Source: CALWOS01 sp963595735
GTDB taxonomy: Bacteria; Bacillota; Clostridia; Oscillospirales; Oscillospiraceae
NCBI GenBank assembly: GCA_963595735.1
Contig: CAVBJJ010000023.1
Coordinates: forward strand, 1 to 28,577
Length of the DNA: 28,577 bases
Direction of reading: 5' to 3'
Shown: positions 1-7,469 of the stretch, in pieces
How positions within the stretch are numbered: position 1 is the stretch's first letter
Layout of the letters: the number at the start of each line of letters is the position of its first letter
The notes under the pieces: generated by a model
Told to the model about the DNA's origin: nothing
Databases searched by the model: none
Seen by the model: only the letters and a program-made list of their open reading frames with translations
Program-made: the position numbers and the translations under genes

Positions 1-299
1 TACTTATGGATCTCGGCCACCTTGGCATGATTGGAAAAGGAAGTCGAAATCAGGCTGTAAAAGACAGCATGAAAAAGAATGGCGCCGTTTACTTTGCTGC
101 CATTGGCGGAGCCGGCGCCCTGCTCAGCCGCTGCATCCGGAAAGCGGAGGTGATTGCCTATGACGATTTGGGCGCGGAGGCGATTCGCCGTCTGGAAGTA
201 GTGGACTTCCCTGCTATCGTTGTAAACGACTGTCACGGCGGAGACTTATACGCAAGTGGCCGCGCGGCGTATTTAGCTGGAAAGGGTACAAAAAAATGA
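1..299 (+). CDS. Fumarase (Fe-S class I) beta subunit, C-terminal part
   Basis: This is the last 99 or so codons of a gene that begins before the window; codons are in phase from base 3. The fragment contains GHLGMIGKGSR, then an IGGAGALLS stretch and a C-terminal VVDFPAIVVNDCHGGDLY, all typical of the beta subunit of two-subunit, oxygen-sensitive fumarate hydratase / L(+)-tartrate dehydratase. The enzyme interconverts fumarate and malate in the cytosol using a [4Fe-4S] cluster held mainly by the alpha subunit, which should lie just upstream. The TGA stop overlaps the ATG of the next gene (ATGA), so the two are translationally coupled. Fumarase is more likely than tartrate dehydratase in a Clostridia genome, but the sequence here cannot separate them. 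Confidence 0.88.
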   Translation, partial: LMDLGHLGMIGKGSRNQAVKDSMKKNGAVYFAAIGGAGALLSRCIRKAEVIAYDDLGAEAIRRLEVVDFPAIVVNDCHGGDLYASGRAAYLAGKGTKK

Positions 300-1300
300 G
301 CGTTTCCCGGGAGGATATCCCCCCTGTTCTGCGTGGATTTTTGACTTACCACGAAACGATCAAAGGGCATTCCAAGGCGACAGTGGATGAATATTATTTA
401 GATTTGCGCACTTTCTTCCGTTTTTTGAAGCTGCATCGTGGTTTGGTTCCCCGCACAACAGAGTTGGAGGACATTTCCATTCTGGATGTAGATATCCCAT
501 TTGTGGCACAGGTCACGCTGTCAGAGGTCTATGAATATCTGAATTTCTTGTCCAGAGACCGGATTAAAAACCAAAAAAGCCGCCAGATAGACTATGGTCT
601 GACGGCGACTTCTCGTGCCCGGAAAATTGCGGCTATCCGCAGTTATTTCAAATATCTTACCCAAAAAGAAAAGCTGTTGGAGACCAATCCCGTGCAGGAT
701 CTGGACTCCCCGAAAGTCCCCAAAATGCTGCCGCGCTATTTGAATTTGGACGAGTCCATTCAATTATTGCAGTCCGTTTCCGGAAAAAACAAGGAAAGAG
801 ATTACTGTATTCTCAGCATTTTTCTCAATTGCGGTTTGCGAATCTCCGAGATCGTCAACCTGAACCTGAATGATTTCCGGGAAAATCACCTGCGCGTGCG
901 CGGAAAGGGCAACCGAGAACGCGTTGTGTATTTGAACGAGGCCGTACAGGAGGCTGTACAGGATTATCTCGAGGTACGAAAAAAACTATCTGCGCCACCG
1001 GAAGAGCCTGCACTGTTTTTATCCAACCGTCGTACCCGCATCAGCCGGGAGGCAATACACGCCATGGTAAAAAATCGCTTACTCCAAGCTGGTTTGGATC
1101 GGGAAAAATATTCCTCCCATAAGTTGCGCCATACCGCTGCGACGCTCATGCTGCAAAACGGCGTGGATGTGCGCACGATACAGGAGATTTTGGGACACGA
1201 AAACCTGAATACCACCCAGATTTACACCCATGTAGACAACGCAGAGCTGCGGATCGCAGCAGATGCCAACCCGCTTTCTACTTTGAAAAAGAATAAGTGA
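296..1300 (+). CDS. XerC/XerD-like tyrosine recombinase
   Basis: A 334-residue site-specific recombinase. The N-terminal SAM-like core-binding domain covers about residues 8-125 and the catalytic domain about 145-325. The full catalytic set is visible: Arg182 (CGLRISE), Lys204 (RGKGNRER), His276 and Arg279 (HKLRHTAA), His301 (LGHENL) and the nucleophile Tyr310 (QIYTH). The length is slightly above the usual ~300 of XerC/D because of an insert near residues 50-70. Its ATG overlaps the fumarase stop, so it is read from the fumarase operon, and a strong terminator follows at once. Chromosome-dimer resolution is the likely role. No integrase-type neighbours, attachment site or cargo is visible, so I do not read it as a mobile-element integrase, and a dif site was not found in the window. 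Confidence 0.9.
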   Translation: MSVSREDIPPVLRGFLTYHETIKGHSKATVDEYYLDLRTFFRFLKLHRGLVPRTTELEDISILDVDIPFVAQVTLSEVYEYLNFLSRDRIKNQKSRQIDYGLTATSRARKIAAIRSYFKYLTQKEKLLETNPVQDLDSPKVPKMLPRYLNLDESIQLLQSVSGKNKERDYCILSIFLNCGLRISEIVNLNLNDFRENHLRVRGKGNRERVVYLNEAVQEAVQDYLEVRKKLSAPPEEPALFLSNRRTRISREAIHAMVKNRLLQAGLDREKYSSHKLRHTAATLMLQNGVDVRTIQEILGHENLNTTQIYTHVDNAELRIAADANPLSTLKKNK

Positions 1301-1302
1301 TT

Positions 1303-1354
1303 ACAAAAACAGTGGCGCAGCTCTCCAGAAAGAGAACTGCGCCACTGTTTTTGT
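1303..1354. terminator. Bidirectional intrinsic terminator
   Basis: An 18-bp perfect stem (1303-1320 with 1337-1354) encloses a 16-base loop. It has an A-tract on the left and a T-tract on the right, so it can end the fumarase-recombinase transcript rightward and the DUF1847 transcript leftward. It lies directly between the two converging stops. Confidence 0.93.
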
Positions 1355-1377
1355 GTAGTCGGCTATGCCCTTGCAGC

Positions 1378-2043
1378 TTATTTCTTGTCCACTGCGCCGC
1401 CAAACATGGAGCCTCCCATCAGTTTTTTGTAATAGCTCTTTGTCTGATACAAAGCGCCAACTGGATTATGAGCAAGAACACGATCCTTTGTGACCAGCGT
1501 TGTACAAAGGGTCTTATTATATTTGTAGAACAAGCTGTCGTGTCCCACACACAGCCCCATCACAACATTCAGCTGACATCCGGCTTTCTCCAGCAGTCTG
1601 GCCTGCATGATGGGATTGCACATGGCCGGACCGGTGACTGCGCAGTATTCTTCCCGCACACCGATATCCATCTTATCTACGGAGGCGACCTTGCAAATCG
1701 CAGTATATGGCTGCAAACCGTTTTTCTTCAGAATCTGGGCAAACACTTTGCTTTCTTCAATCAGGCCAAAGCAGGTCGCGATTCCAATTTTAGTGAAGTG
1801 CATCCGCTTTGCAAACTCAACGATCTCCTCCACGCGGGTGTATTTGCCATAGAACTCACCCTCCAGTTCCGCAGAAATCACCGTTACCTTGTTGTTTTCT
1901 TCCTCCATGTACAACGCAGTAACCTCATCGATTTCCTCCTGTGTCAGCCCGGTTGTCAGGCAAAAGTCGGGATAATGGGTATCCCGTTTGGCACAGTGCT
2001 GTGTGCCGCAGTCACTACATGACAAAATTTTTTCCTCGCTCAT
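1378..2043 (-). CDS. DUF1847 cysteine-rich protein
   Basis: A 221-residue protein starting MSEEKILSCSDCGTQHC. It carries an N-terminal metal-binding-like Cys cluster (Cys9, Cys12, Cys17) and further conserved cysteines, including the GIATCFGL, GPAMCNP and VVMGLCVGHDS stretches. I recognise this as the DUF1847 family, whose function is not established. The C-terminal VMGLCVGHDSLFYKY segment is characteristic. The ATG at 2043 is chosen over an upstream in-frame ATG at 2070 because AAAGGAAG lies about 10 bases before it. The gene starts 43 bases after the amidohydrolase stop on the same strand, so the two probably form one transcript. Metal or Fe-S binding is inferred from the cysteines only. 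It ends at the shared terminator. Confidence 0.85.
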   Translation of the reverse strand: MSEEKILSCSDCGTQHCAKRDTHYPDFCLTTGLTQEEIDEVTALYMEEENNKVTVISAELEGEFYGKYTRVEEIVEFAKRMHFTKIGIATCFGLIEESKVFAQILKKNGLQPYTAICKVASVDKMDIGVREEYCAVTGPAMCNPIMQARLLEKAGCQLNVVMGLCVGHDSLFYKYNKTLCTTLVTKDRVLAHNPVGALYQTKSYYKKLMGGSMFGGAVDKK

Positions 2044-2086
2044 TTCGATTTCTTCCTTTCCTTTTTGCATTGGTTTGTATGTTTTT

Positions 2087-2872
2087 CTACAATTGTAGGA
2101 GAGATTCGGCGTTTTTATGGAATATCAATTCCAGTTCCCGGTCTGTTAAATCCATGCTTAATATAGTGTTGCGCTCTTTTGCAGCAATCCCCATCGGAAA
2201 ATCCGATCCAAATAAAATCCGCTCTGCACCATAAGTACGAATCAACTCTTTGCCGCGTTGGATTCCTGTGAAAGAAAAAGCACTGGAAGTATCCAGATAG
2301 CAAGACCTGTCACGAAGATATTCCAGAGCCAAATCATATACCGACCAACCACCGAAGTGGGCTGCAATTACAATCAGCTTGGGAAAGGCGTCCATCACGC
2401 GGCATAACCGCGCCGGATGGGACCAATTATAACGATAATCTCCGCAATGGAACAATACAGGAACCTGTTTTTCTTCCAGTGCCGCATAAAAGTCCCACAT
2501 TCGGGGGTCATCCATCGCAAAACGCTGCATATCCGGATGCAGCTTCACACCCCGTAATCCAAGCGAAAGCATGCGTTCCAGTTCCGCCAGGGGATCCGGA
2601 TGGTCAATGTGCATGGTGCCATAACCATAAAACTCCGGGTGAACTGCACACTGGGAAGCAATAAAGTTGTTAACCACCTCTACCTGTGATGCTGTGACAG
2701 CTGCAGAATGGACAACAAAACCGCGCACACCGCCGTTTCGTCCAATTTGCAAAAGATTTTCCGCCGTTCCCAAGCCGCCCATATCCAAGCCGTAAAAGCT
2801 GCCAATATTGAGTACTGCCTTTGCGGCAATTTTATTCGGATAGATGTGTGCGTGGAAATCAATTATATTCAT
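2087..2872 (-). CDS. Amidohydrolase-superfamily metal-dependent hydrolase
   Basis: A 261-residue TIM-barrel hydrolase of the amidohydrolase_2 (PF04909-like) type. Visible metal and catalytic residues are the HxH pair His7/His9 (DFHAHIYP), His142 (LFHCGD), His172 (AAHFGG) and the terminal Asp224 (FGSDFP). KLHPD near residue 110 and the FGSDFPMG loop are typical of the family, which contains decarboxylases and hydrolases; the substrate cannot be told from the sequence. AAGGGT precedes the ATG at a suitable distance. The gene is first in a leftward pair with the DUF1847 gene and has its own promoter at 2908-2936. Confidence 0.88.
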   Translation of the reverse strand: MNIIDFHAHIYPNKIAAKAVLNIGSFYGLDMGGLGTAENLLQIGRNGGVRGFVVHSAAVTASQVEVVNNFIASQCAVHPEFYGYGTMHIDHPDPLAELERMLSLGLRGVKLHPDMQRFAMDDPRMWDFYAALEEKQVPVLFHCGDYRYNWSHPARLCRVMDAFPKLIVIAAHFGGWSVYDLALEYLRDRSCYLDTSSAFSFTGIQRGKELIRTYGAERILFGSDFPMGIAAKERNTILSMDLTDRELELIFHKNAESLLQL

Positions 2873-2907
2873 TGCTTTACCCTTCTTTGTGTTTCGCCAG
2901 TACTCCC

Positions 2908-2936
2908 ATTTTATTCTACTCTCTTTTGTTCGTCAA
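2908..2936 (-). promoter_or_regulatory. Sigma-A-type promoter for the amidohydrolase-DUF1847 unit
   Basis: On the minus strand TTGACG (2936-2931) is followed by a 17-base spacer and TAAAAT (2913-2908). The amidohydrolase ATG is 36 bases further on. Confidence 0.7.
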
Positions 2937-3020
2937 GAAGAAAGTCCGTTTTTTATCCGGTTTTTTCTGTGCTCTTTGTCTATTCCTGTCTGCACCAAAT
3001 TTTTAGTGTAAAAATACACA

Positions 3021-3054
3021 ATTTCCCAGTAGAGCAAATGCCCTACCGGGAAAT
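3021..3054 (-). terminator. Probable terminator after the sensor kinase
   Basis: ATTTCCC at 3021-3027 pairs with GGGAAAT at 3048-3054, extended inward by GTAG/CTAC. The leftward tail is only moderately T-rich, but the position 5 bases past the kinase stop fits a terminator. Confidence 0.6.
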
Positions 3055-3058
3055 CATA

Positions 3059-4141
3059 TCATGTATTTTCTTCTTTTGCTGCCGGCAAGCGCACCGTAAA
3101 TTTACTGCCGACATTCACTTCGCTGGTAACGGAAATTGTTCCCTCGCAAAGATCCACGATTTTTTTCGCGATAGACAAGCCCAGTCCTTGGCCGGCACTT
3201 GTACTGTCACCTTGATAATAGGGGGCAAATAAATGCTTCCGTGTCTCGGCAGAGATCCCGATTCCGGTATCTTCTACTTCCACAACGGCCATATCACCTT
3301 CTAAAAACAGGCGAACGATAATTTCGCCGCCCTCCGGCGTGTATTTGACGGCATTTCCCAGAATATTCAGCCAAAGCTGCTGCAAAAGCTCTTTGTTATA
3401 GACCACTTTCACAGACTGAATATCGCCGGTGAACTCGATATTTTTTTGCAGCCAGCTATCCGAGAGCATAATGGCACACTGGCGGATCTGCTCGCCCAAA
3501 TCATACCGCTCTGTATTCGTGACGATTTGCTGGGCATTGAGCTTGGACAAAAGAATATTGCTTTGCGTTAATTTGGAAAGCCGCTCGGACTCCTCCTTGA
3601 TAATACGCAGATATTGCTCCTGTTCTTCTTTCGACAGTTCTTTTTCCAGCATCAGAGACGCGAAACCGTTGATGGAAGCCAGCGGGGTTTTGAATTCATG
3701 GGAATAGTGATTGATAAAATCGTTCCGCAGAATTTGCAGGCTTTCCAGCTCCGCGCTCATGCGGTTGAAGTTCTTATATACCTGGGACATGGAATCCCGC
3801 GTTTTATAATCAATGCGAACGGAAAAATCTCCATTTGCCACTTTTTGGATGCTTGTACTCAGAGTTGCTAATTCCCGCAGCCGACGCCGGTATACTACCG
3901 CGTTGTTGATAAAGATCATCAGCAGCACAAAAACCGCACCGCACAAAAACTGACACTCGGAGCGGAGATAGGTATCCTGTAGGGAAAACTGCTCTTTCAT
4001 AATCCAAGTTGTCAAAAGGAATGCACCCTGGCTGAGCGCCACGCCGACCAAGGACAGGATCAAGGTAGTGGCAATAAACTTTTTACTGGAACGAGAAAGC
4101 AGCTTTTTGCTATTCAGACTGATTCTAAATTTTCCAGGCAT
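3059..4141 (-). CDS. Membrane sensor histidine kinase
   Basis: A 360-residue two-transmembrane kinase. TM1 is at about residues 22-46 and TM2 at about 63-84, leaving only ~16 external residues, so sensing is likely within the membrane or by a partner protein. A HAMP linker (about 85-138) follows, then HisKA with phosphoacceptor His148 in HYSHEFKTPLAS. The HATPase domain shows an N-box (LNILGNAVKYTPEGG), G1 (DTGIGIS) and G2 (GQGLGLSIAKK). The start lies one base after the response-regulator stop, with GGAAGAGAG inside the end of that gene. It should phosphorylate the adjacent OmpR-type regulator. A very short sensor loop together with a fatty-acid-binding DegV protein encoded first in the operon suggests a membrane or lipid signal; that is inference. 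Confidence 0.93.
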   Translation of the reverse strand: MPGKFRISLNSKKLLSRSSKKFIATTLILSLVGVALSQGAFLLTTWIMKEQFSLQDTYLRSECQFLCGAVFVLLMIFINNAVVYRRRLRELATLSTSIQKVANGDFSVRIDYKTRDSMSQVYKNFNRMSAELESLQILRNDFINHYSHEFKTPLASINGFASLMLEKELSKEEQEQYLRIIKEESERLSKLTQSNILLSKLNAQQIVTNTERYDLGEQIRQCAIMLSDSWLQKNIEFTGDIQSVKVVYNKELLQQLWLNILGNAVKYTPEGGEIIVRLFLEGDMAVVEVEDTGIGISAETRKHLFAPYYQGDSTSAGQGLGLSIAKKIVDLCEGTISVTSEVNVGSKFTVRLPAAKEENT

Positions 4142-4142
4142 A

Positions 4143-4826
4143 TTATAAGCTCTCTTCCTTTCGGATATCCGCCCGATAGCCCAAACCCTTGATGGTTAAA
4201 ATGTGAATTTCCGGCATTCCGGCAAGACGGTTGCGGATACGAGAAATATGTGTTTTCACTGTATCCTTGCCACTTTCTGAGTTGATTCCCCAAATGCTAT
4301 CCAGCAGCTGTTCTTTAGAAAAAATCTGGTTGGGATAGGACAGCAGCTTAAACAGCAGGTCGAATTCTTTTTTCGGCAGTTCTATATACTCCTTGTCGGA
4401 ATACACTGCGTATTTTTCCGAATCCACAGTAACAGAACCGATCACAATTTTCTTTTCCTGCGCAATATTGGCACGGCGCAAAAGGGCATTAATTCGCCAG
4501 CGCAGTTCTTCACTGCTAAACGGCTTTGTCATGTAGTCATCCGTACCGAGGGAAAAACCGCGCTGCTTATCTTCCAAAGATTCTTTTGCCGTCAGCAGCA
4601 GACACGGCATTGTATACCCCTCCTCCCGCAGAGTTCGCAGGAGTTCATAGCCATCCATACGCGGCATCATGATATCCGCAACTACAATATCAATTCCGCC
4701 CTTGTGAATATAGTCCAAAGCCTCCACCCCATCGCAGGCGCTGATGACAGTGTAACGATCTGCCAGGCGCGCCGCAGTGAGCAAACGCAAATTTCTATCA
4801 TCTTCTACAATCAGTACAGTCGCCAT
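4143..4826 (-). CDS. OmpR/PhoB-family response regulator
   Basis: A 227-residue regulator starting MATVLIVEDDRN. The receiver domain (residues 1-120) has the acidic pair Asp9/Asp10, phosphoacceptor Asp51 (VVADIMMPRMDG), Thr79 in LLTAKE and Lys101 (MTKPF). A winged-helix DNA-binding domain follows at about 128-225, with the typical end VKTHISRIRNRL...GLGYR. The frame is open further upstream, but ATG 4826 is chosen because the family begins there and an AAAGGCG site precedes it. It starts 20 bases after the degV stop and ends one base before the kinase start, so the three genes form one operon. Targets are unknown; the operator-like repeats upstream of degV are candidates for autoregulation. 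Confidence 0.94.
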   Translation of the reverse strand: MATVLIVEDDRNLRLLTAARLADRYTVISACDGVEALDYIHKGGIDIVVADIMMPRMDGYELLRTLREEGYTMPCLLLTAKESLEDKQRGFSLGTDDYMTKPFSSEELRWRINALLRRANIAQEKKIVIGSVTVDSEKYAVYSDKEYIELPKKEFDLLFKLLSYPNQIFSKEQLLDSIWGINSESGKDTVKTHISRIRNRLAGMPEIHILTIKGLGYRADIRKEESL

Positions 4827-4846
4827 GATATCGCCTTTCTTGCATT

Positions 4847-5701
4847 TTACTGCTTTTCTACTACACAAACGCCGAACGCGCCAGGACCCGCATGAGTGGC
4901 AACCACACCGCCATTCGGAATCCAAATGACCTCCTGGAATCCCTGCTCTTTCGCCTGGGCAGTCAACTCTGCCCGCAGCGTGTCCGGCAGGCCGGGAGAA
5001 AAAGGAAACATGATCCGCCGGTAGTCCAGTTCATAGGGCTGCACAAACTCTGCCAGCAGCTTTTTGGAAACGCGCGCCATTGCGCCGCGGTATTTCTTGG
5101 TTACCACAAGCGTACCATCTTTGATCTCAATCAGCGGATTGATAGAGAGAATCTTTGCACCCAGATAAGCAACATTGCTCACACGGCCACCGGCTCGAGG
5201 ATAGTCCAAATCGCCAGGGAAAAATCCCATATGGGTCAGCTCGCCGTAACGATGTACCTGCGCCACGATTTCATCCAGACTGGCCTCCGGGTGCTGCTGG
5301 ATGTACTCCGCTGTCAGCACAATTACCATGCTCTGCCCGGCAGACACCTGCTTGGTGTCCACACTGGTCACATAATCTCGACCGATCGCCGCCACCAGTG
5401 CGCTCTGATAGGCGCAGGTGGTTGCCGCAGAGTAGGCCAGATGCAGAATGTGGTGCTCCGGGTGCTGGGCATGGATCTGGTCGAAGAACAGATTAAAGTC
5501 ATCAATGTTGCTGCCGCTGGTTCTTGGCAGTACGCCTGTTTTCTTATAGTGGTCGAACACATCCGTTACCGGGAAAGAGCCATCCGGCTTGTTCACACCG
5601 CTGAAATCCACATGCATGGGAACGATTTCAACATGATACTTTTCGGCCAGATTCGGGGGCAGATCCGCACCGGTTTCTGCAACAATAATATATTTACTCA
5701 T
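4847..5701 (-). CDS. DegV-family fatty-acid-binding protein
   Basis: A 284-residue DegV protein. The N-terminus IIVAETGADLPPNLAEKY, the PRTSGSN loop and the central HLAYSAATT segment are the family's ligand-binding landmarks. The known biochemistry is binding of a long-chain fatty acid in a buried pocket; in several Firmicutes such proteins (FakB) present it to the kinase FakA, but no fakA is seen here. GGAG precedes the ATG at a suitable distance. It is the first gene of an operon with a two-component system, which is not a common position for degV and may link fatty-acid status to that signalling pair. Confidence 0.92.
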   Translation of the reverse strand: MSKYIIVAETGADLPPNLAEKYHVEIVPMHVDFSGVNKPDGSFPVTDVFDHYKKTGVLPRTSGSNIDDFNLFFDQIHAQHPEHHILHLAYSAATTCAYQSALVAAIGRDYVTSVDTKQVSAGQSMVIVLTAEYIQQHPEASLDEIVAQVHRYGELTHMGFFPGDLDYPRAGGRVSNVAYLGAKILSINPLIEIKDGTLVVTKKYRGAMARVSKKLLAEFVQPYELDYRRIMFPFSPGLPDTLRAELTAQAKEQGFQEVIWIPNGGVVATHAGPGAFGVCVVEKQ

Positions 5702-5732
5702 CCTGCATCACTCCAGATGTCAAATTAAATAT

Positions 5733-5811
5733 AGTGTACGATAGTACAGAATGAGTATAGAGGTGCAGTGTTGTTGTATCGTAAACTCAAACGCAAATAT
5801 AGTTTACGATA
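5733..5811. promoter_or_regulatory. Three-copy operator-like motif between degV and spoVAD
   Basis: The 11-mer AGTKTACGATA occurs at 5733-5743 (AGTGTACGATA) and 5801-5811 (AGTTTACGATA). Its exact reverse complement TATCGTAAACT is at 5777-5787, making a perfect inverted pair with the last copy. The first and third copies also share the leading AAATAT. A leftward -10-like TATACT (5759-5754) lies between copies 1 and 2, and copy 2 covers the place where its -35 would be. This is the arrangement expected of a regulator controlling degV. Confidence 0.55.
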
Positions 5812-5831
5812 ACTTTACATATATGTAAAGT
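5812..5831. promoter_or_regulatory. 20-bp perfect palindrome
   Basis: ACTTTACATATATGTAAAGT is identical to its own reverse complement and abuts the third operator-like copy. It could be a dimeric repressor site. A small hairpin (CGGAAAA 5837-5843 with TTTTCCG 5851-5857) follows, before spoVAD. Confidence 0.5.
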
Positions 5832-5924
5832 ACCGCCGGAAAATCTTGATTTTTCCGTATGCTGTGCCGTTTTATGGGAAGAATATGCCTATATCGGGAA
5901 ATGGGAAGAGAGGTAAAACTTCTG

Positions 5925-6944
5925 ATGCAGAAACATCTGGGAAAGAACTCTGTGCGACTGGCGCATCCGCCTTCTATTATCGAAGGTGCTTGTGTTGTGG
6001 GAGAAAAAGAGGGAGACGGTCCGTTGGGGCGCAGCTTTGACTGCATTAGCTCGGATGCATATTTCGGCGCTGCAAGCTGGGAAAAAGCAGAAAGCGCCAT
6101 GCTGAAGCAGGCCTTTGATCTGGTGTGCGAAAAAGCAAAACTCTCGTCCGGCAAAGTGGATTATGTTTTTGCGGGAGACTTGCTCAACCAGTGTGTCAGC
6201 ACCGCATATGCCATGCGGGAAAGTGATCTTGCCTATTTCGGCCTCTACGGCGCCTGTTCAACAATGGCGGAAAGTCTTTCGCTGGCGGCAATGACGATAG
6301 ACGGCGGATTCGCCAATACGGTCTGCGCCATGACCGGTTCGCACTTTTGCTCGGCGGAACGGCAATTCCGCTTTCCCCTAGAGTACGGCGGAGTGCGTAC
6401 CCCAACTGCACAATGGACTGTAACCGGCGCCGGTGCAATCCTACTGCAAAGAGATGGCCCCGGCCCATATGTCACCCATCTTACCACGGGACGAATTGTA
6501 GACGCCGGCGTAACAGACATGAGCAACATGGGCGCTGCAATGGCGCCAGCCGCACTGGATACTCTAAAAACACATTTTATCGACACCGGGCGCAAACCCA
6601 GTGATTACGACGCGATCGTAACCGGCGATTTGGGACTGCTGGGACAGGATATCCTGCGAGATCTGTTGGCAGCCGAAGGCTTTTCGTTGGGAGAAAATTA
6701 CATGGACTGCGGCAGCATGATTTTTGACGGCAGTACCCAGGACACAAAATCCGGCGGCTCCGGCTGTGGATGCAGCGCCTCTGTCCTAGCTGGGTATTTG
6801 CTGCAGGAGATGCGAAAGGGTCGCTGGCCAAGACTGCTGTTCTGCGCCACAGGCGCACTGATGTCTCCGACATCCTCCCAACAGGGCGAGAGCATTCCGG
6901 GAATTTGTCACGCGGTGTGCCTGGATATGAAAAAGGAGGATTAA
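5925..6944 (+). CDS. spoVAD: Stage V sporulation protein AD
   Basis: A 339-residue SpoVAD with a thiolase-like fold, needed to load dipicolinic acid into the developing spore; B. subtilis SpoVAD binds the ligand directly. Conserved blocks include GEKEGDGPLGRSFD, FAGDLLNQ, FGLYGACSTMAESL, TSTVTGAGA-type TVTGAGAILL, DMSNMGAAMAPAA, VTGDLG and GGSGCGCSA, and the C-terminal FCATGALMSPTSSQQGESIP. The frame is open upstream, but ATG 5925 matches the family N-terminus (MQKHLGKNSVRL) and has AGAGAGGT about 11 bases before it. spoVAE follows 7 bases later. The usual upstream partner spoVAC is not here. Forespore (sigma-G) expression is expected, but I could not identify a convincing sigma-G promoter. 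Confidence 0.95.
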   Translation: MQKHLGKNSVRLAHPPSIIEGACVVGEKEGDGPLGRSFDCISSDAYFGAASWEKAESAMLKQAFDLVCEKAKLSSGKVDYVFAGDLLNQCVSTAYAMRESDLAYFGLYGACSTMAESLSLAAMTIDGGFANTVCAMTGSHFCSAERQFRFPLEYGGVRTPTAQWTVTGAGAILLQRDGPGPYVTHLTTGRIVDAGVTDMSNMGAAMAPAALDTLKTHFIDTGRKPSDYDAIVTGDLGLLGQDILRDLLAAEGFSLGENYMDCGSMIFDGSTQDTKSGGSGCGCSASVLAGYLLQEMRKGRWPRLLFCATGALMSPTSSQQGESIPGICHAVCLDMKKED

Positions 6945-6951
6945 CCATACT

Positions 6952-7311
6952 ATGTTTTTGGAGTTGCTGCGCGCTTTTCTGATCGGCGGTCTGCTTTGCT
7001 GTGCGGCGCAAATCCTGATTGACCGCACACAGCTCACTCCGGCTCGGATTTTGACACTATATGTGGTCGCAGGCGTTGTGCTGGGCGCAATCGGGGTCTA
7101 CCAGCCGCTTGTGGACTTTGCAGGCGCCGGAGCCACGGTTCCCCTGCTTGGCTTTGGAAACACCATTGCCAAAGGGATGCGGGAGGCGATCCAGCAGCAT
7201 GGTCTGTTGGGGATTTTTTCCGGCAGCTTCACGGCGGCTTCCGCCGGAATCGGGGCCGCAGTGCTGTTTGGCTGGTTGATTTCTCTGGTCTGCAAATCCA
7301 AAGAGAAATAA
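6952..7311 (+). CDS. spoVAE: Stage V sporulation protein AE (SpoVAEb type)
   Basis: A 119-residue very hydrophobic protein of the SpoVAC/SpoVAEb family with about four membrane segments. The conserved FAGAGATVPLLGFGNTIAKG stretch and the C-terminal SAGIGAAVLFGWLISL identify it. In B. subtilis the SpoVA proteins form the channel in the inner spore membrane that moves Ca-dipicolinate in during sporulation and out during germination. An AGGAGG lies in the end of spoVAD about 12 bases before the ATG, so the two are co-translated. A strong terminator follows, closing a two-gene unit. Confidence 0.93.
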   Translation: MFLELLRAFLIGGLLCCAAQILIDRTQLTPARILTLYVVAGVVLGAIGVYQPLVDFAGAGATVPLLGFGNTIAKGMREAIQQHGLLGIFSGSFTAASAGIGAAVLFGWLISLVCKSKEK

Positions 7312-7329
7312 AGCCGGAACACAAGAAAG

Positions 7330-7370
7330 AGTCTGGATACACAAGTTTGGCCGTATCCAGACTTTTTTCT
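7330..7370 (+). terminator. Terminator after spoVAE
   Basis: AGTCTGGATAC (7330-7340) pairs perfectly with GTATCCAGACT (7353-7363), followed by TTTTTT and further T-rich sequence. Confidence 0.93.
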
Positions 7371-7432
7371 TTTCCCTTTTTGTAAATTTTACATCCATCA
7401 TGGGGATTTTGTGCCACAAGGCGCGACAGCTG

Positions 7433-7441
7433 TGCTACAAT
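7433..7441 (+). promoter_or_regulatory. Extended -10 promoter for the UDG-fold gene
   Basis: TGCTACAAT (TGn plus TACAAT) lies 28 bases before the ATG. No good -35 is seen at 16-18 bases upstream, which fits an extended -10 promoter. Confidence 0.5.
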
Positions 7442-7469
7442 AGTAGTACGCAAAACAAGGAGGGGACAT

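Noticed and set aside
296..1300. Integrase of a mobile element
   Set aside because: The gene is embedded in a housekeeping operon, and no attachment repeats, cargo genes or tRNA lie around it.
4892..5728. Open frame of 278 codons on the plus strand
   Set aside because: Antisense to degV; His/Arg-rich translation without a recognisable fold.
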